From Euperipatoides rowelli (Eukaryota > Onychophora > Udeonychophora > Euonychophora > Peripatopsidae): a stretch of DNA of 17,331 bases. Positions within the stretch are counted from its first letter, which is position 1; each line of letters opens with the position of its first letter. Positions 1-7,440 of this stretch are shown here, piece by piece. Where the stretch lies: the NCBI GenBank assembly GCA_003024985.2, contig PXIH01S0005408.1. One strand, written 5' to 3'. Position numbers and translations under genes: made by a program. The notes below the pieces were generated by a model. It did not search any database. It was not told where the DNA came from and saw only the letters and a list, made by a program, of their open reading frames with translations.

Positions 1-132
1 GTTTGGAATAAGTTACCTAGTACTGTTTTTCTAAATGGTCTAAAGTCTTTTAAAACTGATATAGATGCCTTTGTTAGAAGTGTATCCCCAATGATATATA
101 AAAATAATTGTGTATCCCCTGTTGGCTGCTAA
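1..132 (+). mobile_element. LINE (non-LTR retrotransposon) fragment, C-terminal end of the reverse transcriptase ORF
   Basis: Frame 1 is open from the first base to a TAA at 130-132. It begins VWNKLPSTVFLNGLKSFKTD. The pattern W-N-x-L-P followed by 'SFK..iD.f' is the usual C-terminal tail of the reverse transcriptase protein in Jockey/CR1-like non-LTR elements. Only the last 43 residues lie in the window, so the family cannot be fixed. The element runs in from the left edge and its 3' UTR should follow. I see no clear poly(A) or microsatellite tail, only AATAAA-rich sequence around 308-330. Confidence 0.7.
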
Positions 133-490
133 TCTTAGCATTAGAGTTTTTGTTGCATTATTGTTTTGTTTTCATTTAATTATATATATACAGTATTTGC
201 TTTTTTGAACATGTATATATGTTTTGATAATTGTATAGCCTATATTCTCCTTTGTTTATATCTAATTTTGTTAGAACTGTATAAGCCATGGCTTAAATTC
301 TTTAAATTAATAAATTTACAAATTAATAAACTAGCATTATATTAAACTATGTTTTCTGCATAGAGAGATAAATTGGATCACTAGAAATCAGTGGCAACAA
401 AATCCATTAACATCTATTTAATAAAAATATTAATTTACAACTGAAAATATTTCATGAATATAAGTATGTTTACTGTAGGGTTCAGTCATT
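133..490. other. AT-rich gap: probable LINE 3' UTR, then flank of the zinc-finger gene
   Basis: No coding sequence is visible. The first 200 bases probably belong to the 3' UTR of the LINE fragment ending at 132 (AATAAA-like motifs near 308-330). The boundary with unique DNA is not visible. Confidence 0.4.
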
Positions 491-562
491 TTTATTCTAT
501 GTACATCGCAGTAAATTTAACAATCAGAATACTGTTAATGTAAATATTCTCCATTATTTATT
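491..562 (-). promoter_or_regulatory. Candidate polyadenylation signals of the minus-strand zinc-finger gene
   Basis: TTTATT on the plus strand (AATAAA on the minus strand) occurs at 557-562, 38 bases past the stop codon of the 1126-codon frame, and again at 491-496. Either could end the transcript. The first would give a very short 3' UTR. The motif is common in AT-rich DNA, so this is positional inference. Confidence 0.4.
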
Positions 563-599
563 TCCAATGAAGATACTGTATAAAAGGGTATGAAAAACC

Positions 600-3500
600 T
601 TACATCAGATCTAAGAAAACANGGCTATCTTGATTAATGGATATAATAATAATATCTTGTTGAGGTTCCAATGGATTGCACAAGATATTTGTGCTTTTCC
701 GTGTTCGTTTTTTGCATTTTGAAAAAAGCCTTTGTGGTTCAATGTTTTTGTTAGCTTGCTGCTTCAACAGAAGCCTCTGTGAATGAATGTTTTTGTTAGC
801 AGACTCCTTGATGCATTCCTCTTCTTGATAATTATTATATAATGTGGTAGCACAAGACAGTAGGTGCAGCATTTTATGACAATCTTCAGTTGTTTTAACT
901 CTCTGGCATAGGTTCGCAAAACCATTCGACAACTTGGCTAGGCCATCTTGAAATGAGTCCTGCTTTGATACCAAACTTTCCCGTTCAAGGGCAGAGACTG
1001 TTCCTACTTTATTATAAGCACTAGTTCCATTAGCATATTTATGATCCATTGTAGTTGTAGATTCATTTCTGGGCTGCAACTTCTCAACTTGACAAGATAA
1101 GTTAATTTGCTTATTACCCTGTGTATCTAAAGTACTAACAGCATCATTCAGCCTCATGTTCTCTTCGCTGAAATGGAATGATTTATTAATATTCAGAACA
1201 TCACACTTAGTGAGTAGATGTTTTCGCTTAAAATTTGTATCAACTGAGTTGTTAATATCATGCAATATTTCTTTCACTGGAATATTTTGCGATAGATTTT
1301 CTGCAATCTCTTTTTTTACTTCAGTAGACAATGGTACACGATCAATATCTAAGGTGTGGCCAACATGCGTCTTGGTAAAGAAAACTGTCACTTCACCTTT
1401 GGTATTCGTTGTCACTTTCATGTTAGCAGGACATGCTGCATTTATCTTGTTTGTTCCCATTGCCTTTAAATTTCTTTTCCCTTGGCTTCTTGACTTAAAT
1501 TCACCACTACGGTGGCAATAATAATACGATACCTCAGAATTCACCTTCTTCTTAGTGCCACATTTTCTCAAAAATAGGGAATTGGTCTCTTCTTCCATTT
1601 TTTCCTTCCAATTCTTAAATTGTTGATCAGAATTAAACTCTAAGATGTCTGAAATCATAAGTATATCATGCTCATCCACCAAATGACTAACAAGTATCTT
1701 AAATATTATAGTTTCAAAGTTACAAAGACTGCATTTAACACTACTCTTGTGAAAATTTTTTTTTTTTTGGTGAATTTCAAGAACATGCTGATTAAGGTCA
1801 ATACTGTTTGTGAAGCTCTCATTACACATATCACATGGATGAGCAAACTGGTTAATTTCTTCATTTACATTGTCCATATTCTTCTCGGTTTCCATCTTAT
1901 ATACAATTTCAACAATCTTGTCGCTTACCGGTACTGTTTTTAAAGTATCTTTGTTTATGTTTTCAACAATCTTCTCATTTGGAGTTTTTACAATGTTCTC
2001 ATTTACAGTTTCCACAATCTTCTCATTTACAGTTTCCACAATATTCTCATTTACAGTTTCCACAAGTTTATCACTTACTGTTTTCACAATTTGGTCAATT
2101 AAACTTTGCACAAGCTCATCATTTATGATTTCCACAATCTCATTTGCTACTTCCACCATCTTATTGTTTAAACTATCTCCAACCTTCTCGCTTACAGCTT
2201 CCATATTGTTGTTTAATGTTTTCATTATCTTGTCACTTGCAGTTCTCATAGTTTCCTCATTGTTGACTTCCCCATAATTCACATTTATATTTTCTGTAAA
2301 CTTGTTGCTTATCATTTTGGTGATCGTGCCAGTTACAGATCCTACAATCTCTTCATTTACAGTTGCCATAATCTTGTCATTTACAGTTTTTAGAGTTTCC
2401 TCATTGTTGACTTGCCCAATGCTGTCTGCAAACTTGCCGCTTATAGTTTTTGCAATTAGGTCATCAACAATTTTCACAACCTTATGCCTTTCGCCTTCCA
2501 CAATACTGTAGTTAACATTTTCCACAATTTCCTCATTTACAGTTTCCATCATGTTATTGGTTGTTTCTACAATCTCCTCAATTACAGTTTCCACAATATT
2601 CTCATTTACAGTTTCTATATTCTCTTTTTTTTCTTCAACAGACAACAGTACTTGTTCAACATTCAAAGAGTGTCCAACATGTGTCTTGGTGAAGAAAACT
2701 ATCACTTTACCATCAGTGTTTACTGTAACTTTCATATTAGCAGGGCATGCTGAATTTATCTCATTTATTCCTATTGCTTTTAAATTTATTTTCTTTTGTC
2801 TTTTTGATTTAAATTCACCATTATGGTGGCAATAATATACTTCTTCAGATTTTGCTTTCTTTTTAGTAACACATTTTCTCATAAATAGTGAATTGGTTTC
2901 TTGTTCTTTTTTTTCCTTCCAATCCTTAAACTTCTTATAAGAATTAAATCGTAATGTTTCTGTAATAATTTGTATATTATGCTTAGCCTCCAAATGAATA
3001 AATAGCATCTTAAACATAACAGTTTTAAATTTACAAAGACTGCATTTAATACCATTCTTCTGAAAGGAAAAATTTGGTGAATGAATTTTACATATATGCC
3101 CATATACGTTGGTACTGTTTGTGAAGTTCTCATTACATATACTACATCGATGATTAAAATGGTTTATTTGATCCTCATTTACAGTTACCACAAGGTCATC
3201 TGTTTCAACAATTTCCTCATTTACAGTTTCCACAATTATCTCATTTATAGGTTCCAGAAATTCTTCATTTACAACTTCATTTACGGTTCCCATATATGTT
3301 TGCTTTTGAGCAATCTTTGTATTTTCATCAGACAATGGTACCGGTACACGTTTAATATCCAAATTCTGGCTGGCATGCATCTTGTTTAAGGACACTATCA
3401 CTTCATTTCCAGCACTTGTCATTGACTTAAATTTACCATTATAGTGATGGTATATATCAGATTTTGTTTTCTTCTTAGTGTCACAATTTCTCATACATGA

Positions 3501-3980
3501 TGAATTGGTTTCTTGTTCAGTTTTATCTTTCCATTCCTTAAATTGCTGATAAGAGTTAAATTGCAATGTCTCTCCAGTCTTATGGATATCATGCACAGCC
3601 TCCAAATGGTTAACAAGCGTCTTAAACATTATAGTTTCAAAGTCACAAAGATTACATTTAAAATCATTCTTGTGAAATGAAACATACTGGTTAGGCTCAC
3701 TAGACCTACTGTTCGTTAAGCCCTTGTTAGATGTAATACCAAATCGATTTTTAATCCGCGCTATTTCGTTTGCCGTTTCCCCAATATTGCCGGTTTCAAT
3801 GTCCACATTTACACCCTCCACAGCCTTTTTGTTTAAGGTTTTGTCATTCCCCTCGTTTACAGTTTTGGCAATTTCTTCGTTCACATTTTTCACAATCTTA
3901 TCTTTTCCTATTACCATCTCGCCGCTTACAGTTCCCTCCTTCACAGGTTCCATTAGAATATATATTACGTTTTTCTCCAT
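600..3980 (-). CDS. Large zinc-finger protein: five C2H2 fingers, three WRKY/GCM1/FLYWCH-like modules, octad repeats
   Basis: A single uninterrupted 1126-codon frame with TAA at 600-602. The ATG at 3978-3980 is the first in-frame ATG after an in-frame TGA at 4020-4022. Five C-x2-C-x12-H-x4-H fingers lie at residues 109-130, 279-300, 313-334, 716-737 and 750-771. Each of fingers 1, 3 and 5 is followed by a module starting 'FNS..QFK.WK...EQETNS' and running through 'YYCHRSGEF', 'INAACPANMKV' and 'FFTKTHVGH' (residues 136-214, 340-446, 777-884). This Cys-Cys-His-His layout resembles the WRKY/GCM1/FLYWCH zinc-binding group found in MULE-derived proteins. Residues 888-930 match the helical segment that often follows it ('IPVKEILHDI', 'KRKHLLTKCDVLNI'). 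The spacers (about 26-50, 230-270, 450-710) are built of eight-residue repeats such as IVETVNEK. Residues 1010-1050 look helical, and KCKKRTRK at 1088-1095 is a possible nuclear signal. No transposase domain is present. A nuclear DNA-binding role is inferred. Residue 1120 is unknown because base 622 is N. Confidence 0.88.
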   Translation of the reverse strand: MEKNVIYILMEPVKEGTVSGEMVIGKDKIVKNVNEEIAKTVNEGNDKTLNKKAVEGVNVDIETGNIGETANEIARIKNRFGITSNKGLTNSRSSEPNQYVSFHKNDFKCNLCDFETIMFKTLVNHLEAVHDIHKTGETLQFNSYQQFKEWKDKTEQETNSSCMRNCDTKKKTKSDIYHHYNGKFKSMTSAGNEVIVSLNKMHASQNLDIKRVPVPLSDENTKIAQKQTYMGTVNEVVNEEFLEPINEIIVETVNEEIVETDDLVVTVNEDQINHFNHRCSICNENFTNSTNVYGHICKIHSPNFSFQKNGIKCSLCKFKTVMFKMLFIHLEAKHNIQIITETLRFNSYKKFKDWKEKKEQETNSLFMRKCVTKKKAKSEEVYYCHHNGEFKSKRQKKINLKAIGINEINSACPANMKVTVNTDGKVIVFFTKTHVGHSLNVEQVLLSVEEKKENIETVNENIVETVIEEIVETTNNMMETVNEEIVENVNYSIVEGERHKVVKIVDDLIAKTISGKFADSIGQVNNEETLKTVNDKIMATVNEEIVGSVTGTITKMISNKFTENINVNYGEVNNEETMRTASDKIMKTLNNNMEAVSEKVGDSLNNKMVEVANEIVEIINDELVQSLIDQIVKTVSDKLVETVNENIVETVNEKIVETVNENIVKTPNEKIVENINKDTLKTVPVSDKIVEIVYKMETEKNMDNVNEEINQFAHPCDMCNESFTNSIDLNQHVLEIHQKKKNFHKSSVKCSLCNFETIIFKILVSHLVDEHDILMISDILEFNSDQQFKNWKEKMEEETNSLFLRKCGTKKKVNSEVSYYYCHRSGEFKSRSQGKRNLKAMGTNKINAACPANMKVTTNTKGEVTVFFTKTHVGHTLDIDRVPLSTEVKKEIAENLSQNIPVKEILHDINNSVDTNFKRKHLLTKCDVLNINKSFHFSEENMRLNDAVSTLDTQGNKQINLSCQVEKLQPRNESTTTMDHKYANGTSAYNKVGTVSALERESLVSKQDSFQDGLAKLSNGFANLCQRVKTTEDCHKMLHLLSCATTLYNNYQEEECIKESANKNIHSQRLLLKQQANKNIEPQRLFSKCKKRTRKSTNILCNPLEPQQDIIIISINQDSXVFLDLM
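711..800 (-). repeat. Tandem 45-bp duplication near the C terminus of the zinc-finger protein
   Basis: Residues 1061-1075 (ANKNIHSQRLLLKQQ) and 1076-1090 (ANKNIEPQRLFSKCK) are a 15-residue tandem duplication. The shared core is ANKNI..QRL..K. On the plus strand it shows as two copies of 'aatgtttttgttagc' about 45 bases apart. Confidence 0.8.
1329..1757 (-). other. Zinc module copy 3 (finger 5 plus complete WRKY/GCM1-like module)
   Basis: Codes for residues 742-884. Finger C750-C753-H766-H771 precedes LEFNSDQQFKNWKEKMEEET, YYYCHRSGEF, CPANMKVTTN and FFTKTHVGH. The spacing is C822-x27-C850-x21-H872-x2-H875, consistent with a zinc-binding WRKY/GCM1-like fold. It is preceded by finger 4 (716-737) and followed by the conserved helical tail, so it looks like the ancestral copy in its original context. 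Confidence 0.75.
1930..2625 (-). repeat. In-frame 24-bp (octad) repeat array inside the zinc-finger gene
   Basis: The plus strand shows many variants of 'tttacagtttccacaat.ttctca', which on the minus strand encode V-E-T-V-N-E-x-I. The tightest stretch is three adjacent 24-bp units at 2001-2024, 2025-2048 and 2049-2072. Elsewhere units are diverged or broken by insertions. Related units occur at about 3165-3300 and 3840-3900. The repeat keeps frame throughout, which implies expansion under coding constraint. Confidence 0.85.
2643..3074 (-). other. Zinc module copy 2 (finger 3 plus complete WRKY/GCM1-like module)
   Basis: Codes for residues 303-446. Finger C313-C316-H329-H334 is followed by ETLRFNSYKKFKDWKEKKEQ, then YYCHHNGEF, CPANMKVTV and FFTKTHVGH. 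Finger 2 (residues 279-300, IC-NENFTNS type) sits just before it, giving a finger pair. It aligns closely with copy 3, pointing to internal duplication. Confidence 0.75.
3339..3680 (-). other. Zinc module copy 1 (finger 1 plus degenerate WRKY/GCM1-like module)
   Basis: Codes for residues 101-214. Finger 1 keeps its Cys and His ligands, but the following module is reduced. It reads YHHYNGKFKS where copies 2 and 3 read YYCHHNGEF or YYCHRSGEF. It lacks the roughly 25-residue 'NLKAIGINEINSACPANM' stretch and has LNKMHASQ in place of TKTHVGH. The two cysteines and one histidine expected to bind zinc are therefore missing. It also lacks the leading 'C..CNE.FTNS' finger that precedes copies 2 and 3. 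Confidence 0.75.
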
Positions 3981-4380
3981 AATATAGACATATTTGTGAT
4001 TTTGATATAAAATTTTCGTTCATAAAGTAGAAACTAGAAACACAAAACAAAATACCAATTACTACTGCTGAGTACTGCATGTGTTTTGGAAATACGCTAA
4101 ACAACGCGTGCTCGAGCCGTCGAGCGTCACTGATATATATTAAGATTTGTTCTATCTTCAAAACTGTACGTCTTTTCAATTTCATTGCAGGTTGGAAACA
4201 GGGCTCAATAAGTGACAATTTATCGCGTTTTTAACATCTGCGCATCTTTTTTAGTAGTAAGGCTGCGAAAGTTTGTCCAAAATCGATCCCAATTTTGAAT
4301 TTGAATTTAAAGGTTTATCATAGGGTTGGATATAGAGGGTGTTGGTTAAAGTGGGTTTAATAGTTGTAGTAGTTAGGGTA

Positions 4381-4404
4381 GTATAAGTCATTAATGACTT
4401 ATAC
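4381..4404. repeat. Perfect 24-bp palindrome
   Basis: The half-site is GTATAAGTCATT followed directly by its reverse complement, with no loop. It lies inside the 347-bp inverted-repeat element, 181 bases before the TXNDC12 ATG. It contains two mirrored AAGTCAT motifs, which resemble AP-1/bZIP half-sites, and a central ATTAAT. Confidence 0.8.
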
Positions 4405-4413
4405 GAATATGCT

Positions 4414-4442
4414 AAAATAAATAAAAATAAATAAATAAATAA
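4414..4442. repeat. Short AAAT microsatellite
   Basis: An imperfect run of AAAT/AAATA units next to the 24-bp palindrome. It could be a slipped A-rich stretch within the MITE. Confidence 0.7.
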
Positions 4443-4584
4443 GTAGAAAGGGTATCTGTCAGTGGTATCTGTAAACAAAAAAAAAGGCTGCTATTCATTT
4501 TGATCATGTGACTAAAAATGTCACTTATTGGACCCTGTTTCTAAGCTCTTATGACTTTTCTCATTCATCCACCGTCCAAAAACA

Positions 4585-4693
4585 ATGGCTGACGGTTTAT
4601 GTTTTAAATTATCAACACTAAGTTTAACTGAAATTTTAATATATATATTGCGTTCAAATATCGTGCAGTGTTCATATAATAATTTAAGCCGAG
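4585..4693 (+). CDS. TXNDC12: TXNDC12 (ERp18/ERp19) exon 1, signal-peptide exon
   Basis: The ATG at 4585 lies in a good context (A at -3, G at +4). The 36 codons begin MADGLCFKLSTLSLTEILIY and end NNLSR plus one base, then CGAG|GTATGT, a canonical donor. The exon ends in phase 1, matching the phase needed by exon 2 (G|GA TTT GGT), giving LSR-GFGD where vertebrate TXNDC12 has a similar LGK-GFGD junction. The leader length is also close to the family. The hydrophobic stretch (residues about 9-28) looks like an ER signal but contains Glu16 and Arg23, so it is weak. A different exon 1 cannot be ruled out. Confidence 0.65.
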
Positions 4694-7120
4694 GTATGTT
4701 CACAGAAATATAAAAAGTATACCAATACTTCAATAAAACGATTTTATTTTGAAATTTTAGTAATTAAAAATGGAATTGACTGTTTTGATCAGGATATTTT
4801 ATATGATGCTCTTCCAGATCCCTTGTGGTGTATTACAATAATAATGACAAATATTTACTAAGTATATACATATTTACAATTGGATCTTTATGATTAGGCA
4901 AGAATGACAAATAGGCCTAAGTCAAATTAAATATACAGTACATATTCACAAGTGTAGCCTATAGGCCTACATAAAATGATAAAAAGTATGTATAAATATA
5001 GAACCTTATGAGGATAAAGTTTTTAAGCCTAAATTTTGTAAGCTAAATATAAAACTTTAAGATTTCCTGAAGGTAGTAAATAATTTAGAGTTTCTAATTG
5101 AGCCAGATTTTTGGTGCCTTGTTTCAGGAATTCATAATTACCTTTATTAGTTTATGTTGTGTTCGATTTTTTTATTTAATCTGTCTAGTATAATAATTAT
5201 GACATATAGGAGTTGATATAAAGTTCTCCAGAAGCCATACTATTGTAACACTTCCAAATTGCCTGTAGTGTTGTTGCCTCTTCAGTGTAATAGACTCCAT
5301 TTCAGTGTCTAGGGCTCTCGGGCATCATGGAAAATTGGGATTTACCCAGATTATGTTCAAATTTCCTGGTGTCTTGAGAGAGGCTTTCGGGACAGCTATT
5401 TGTCCCTGTTTTAAGAATTTGAAAAATAATATTAACGAAACTATTGTTTAACTGGAGTTACCATTGTAAACATCAATCCTTGATAACAATTTTCTATTTA
5501 AGAGAAAAAGTAGTAACATAATTTTTTTAACTTCAAACATTTCTTACAGTGAACTTATCCACCCCTATCCAATTACAATGGAAGCATCAGTATATAATTA
5601 AAACGCATCCATGCTCAGGTAGCCCACTTGTGGGTTGTTTTTACTTCAGTAGGCTATTTCATTTTGAAAATTGAATACATTTTCTATTCATTTATATTTT
5701 TATTTTATTCTAAACTATTAAACTAATTGATTTACTGTATAATAAAATAATTAAAAGTAATATTATTACAAAATACATAATGTAAATCACATTCAGTTAT
5801 TAGAAAACATGTGCTGAAAAGAAAGAAAAAAAATGTTTGTAATATTGCTAGAATAACCTAAAAAAACAGCTTATCAAATACATCTTACCCAGCATTACTG
5901 TCCGATGTCCAAACGTCCTGGTTTTTAAATCACAAAATCTGAGAGCCGTACTATAGCTCTTGCAAAAGTGTTGAATTTGGTTTGCATTTTGTTTGAAGTT
6001 GAATTTCACAAGACCTCCATACTGTCAATAATTAAGTTATGATACCATAAAGCATTGTAAATCATAATTACTCCTAGCTCAGTTAATGAAAGCCAGTTTT
6101 TTAATTTGACTAGTAGCCTAGACAGGCCCAAGGCTTTTTTGGCCAATACCTTAATATGTATATCACAGGTCTTAGAATTATCCAGAGTACGGTAATGACT
6201 AGAAATTTGAGGGAGGGAGAGGCAGTAATTTTAGAACCATTAAATACGAATGAGAAATCATTAAGACTTCGATTTTTGAAGAAATATCTTGAGTTCAACA
6301 GTAACACAATACACTTGGTTTATTAGTACAGATACTTACTGTAGATGGTTGTCCGAAAGCAATGTTGATACCAATTTCAAATGTTGACTTTACTAGGTGC
6401 CAAATCACATTTATATTATTACAGTTTTCATGTTTAAATCTTTTAATTTAAAATAGCATTTACAGTAACTCCTTAATTAAGCCTAGTTATGTTCACAAAA
6501 AAAAAAAAAGTAGGCTATATTAAAACAAAAACTTTCATTTTTGAGATTTTACTTACTAAAAGGAAAATAGCCATATGCAAATTAATTTTAGAAATAAATA
6601 ACCTGCAATAAAATAAATAAAATGCCTCTGCTATGACATCTGCAAAGCATTACTTAACCTTCTACTCACTTATTGGGACTAGGTTTGGAGTTGCTGTAAT
6701 AAAATTTTGATGAATAAGATCCGAGTAATATGATGGCCAGATTTATAGTGCTTAGACCAGGACAAAGTAGTACCTCAAAGGCAAGATTTATACTAGATTT
6801 GAAGCCTGTTAATAATCTAGTGCTTATTCATTTATGGAAAGTTATCAATTACAGTATAATAATTAATCATTCACCTTACTTATTTACACTTGGTCTGTTG
6901 GACCATTCCTCTGACATCTCTAGTCACAAATGATTATGCTTGGCAAAGGATCTTAATCTATAAAGCTATGAGTATGACTAATGTAGAATTATAATCAAAA
7001 ACATGCCTCTACCAAATCAAGATCATATGCCCTATCAAACCTGTCCTCAGTTATCTAGAATAATATTCCTTCTAGACTTAGTTATCATCATGAACCTTCA
7101 TTCAGGACAGTTATATTTTT
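4694..7120. other. TXNDC12 intron 1, left part: AT-rich, no recognised gene
   Basis: Begins with the exon 1 donor GTATGT. Reading frames here are short and lack family motifs. I see poly(A) runs (for example near 6498-6510) and many AT-rich stretches, but no exon, RNA gene or transposon boundary that I can support. Confidence 0.5.
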
Positions 7121-7127
7121 CCACTTC

Positions 7128-7255
7128 ATTATTATTATTATTATTAGGTTTATTGAGAACAAAAAAAATACAAGCTGTATTGAATATTTACAATAAAATA
7201 TAATGCTGGATTTAAAGTTCACTATATAGGCCCTAGCCCCGAAGGATGTGGGCCT
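7128..7255 (-). mobile_element. 3' tail of a minus-strand LINE with (AAT)n end and GC-rich hairpin
   Basis: Read on the minus strand, a GGCCC...GGGCC hairpin (arms 7250-7255 and 7228-7233) is followed by AATAAA (7154-7149) and then a run of AAT units (7146-7128). A 3' UTR stem-loop, a polyadenylation signal and a short microsatellite tail are typical of CR1/L2-like non-LTR elements. No reverse transcriptase sequence is recognised beside it, so it is probably a 5'-truncated copy. Confidence 0.5.
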
Positions 7256-7440
7256 ATTTACATTAATTATCTATCTACGAGTCAATTTGGCATTCATTAA
7301 TTTTATATTGTAACATTTTATATATTTGTATTTTAATTCTGTAATTTATTTAATGTATTTATTCATTTATTTATGTGTCAACAATGAACTTGGAACAACA
7401 CCGACCTGGCTGAAGGTTGTGCTTACCTAATAAAGTTAAA
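7256..7440. other. AT-rich segment, possible further LINE 3' UTR
   Basis: TA-rich sequence ending in 'gacctggctgaaggttgtgc' and then AATAAAG near 7428. It could be the body of the minus-strand LINE tail or the 3' end of a second plus-strand element. Sequence alone does not decide. Confidence 0.25.

Larger units (their letters stand above)
4195..4541. mobile_element. Non-autonomous DNA transposon-like element (MITE) with 23-bp inverted ends
   Basis: The left end reads GAAACAGGGCTCAATAAGTG. The reverse complement of the right end reads GAAACAGGGTCCAATAAGTG. Over 23 bases the ends differ at two positions. The unit is 347 bp with no coding capacity. The inner CAGGG/CCCTG could be the true terminus, as in hAT elements, but I find no 8-bp target duplication at either boundary. 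The family is therefore open, and an old insertion or an unrelated inverted repeat are both possible. Confidence 0.55.
3981..4584. promoter_or_regulatory. Head-to-head intergenic region between the zinc-finger gene and TXNDC12
   Basis: The ATG of the minus-strand zinc-finger gene (3980) and the plus-strand TXNDC12 ATG (4585) face away from each other across 604 bases, so both promoters must lie here unless upstream noncoding exons exist. It contains a local cluster of seven CpG dinucleotides at 4094-4128, unusual against the CpG-poor surroundings, with an inverted GCTCGA..TCGAGC. The right half is occupied by an inverted-repeat element (4195-4541). No convincing TATA box is placed for either gene. 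Confidence 0.45.

Noticed and set aside
2001-2072. Regular 24-bp repeats considered as a CRISPR-like array
   Set aside because: The units are contiguous without spacers and encode an in-frame octad in a eukaryotic gene.
1156-3389. Several open frames on the plus strand opposite the zinc-finger gene (for example 1870-2277 rich in Ser-Phe-Thr-Val)
   Set aside because: They are antisense shadows of the 1126-codon frame. Their repetitive hydrophobic composition is the reverse complement of the octad repeat, not a membrane protein.
3898-4218. Minus-strand open frame of 106 codons overlapping the start of the zinc-finger gene
   Set aside because: It overlaps the real start in another frame and runs into the intergenic region with no recognisable motif.
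4521-4733. Minus-strand open frame opposite TXNDC12 exon 1
   Set aside because: Shadow of exon 1, with no family motif.
6730-7203. Open frames at 6730-6933 and 7003-7203
   Set aside because: No domain, no splice context and low-complexity ends; the second overlaps the LINE tail microsatellite.
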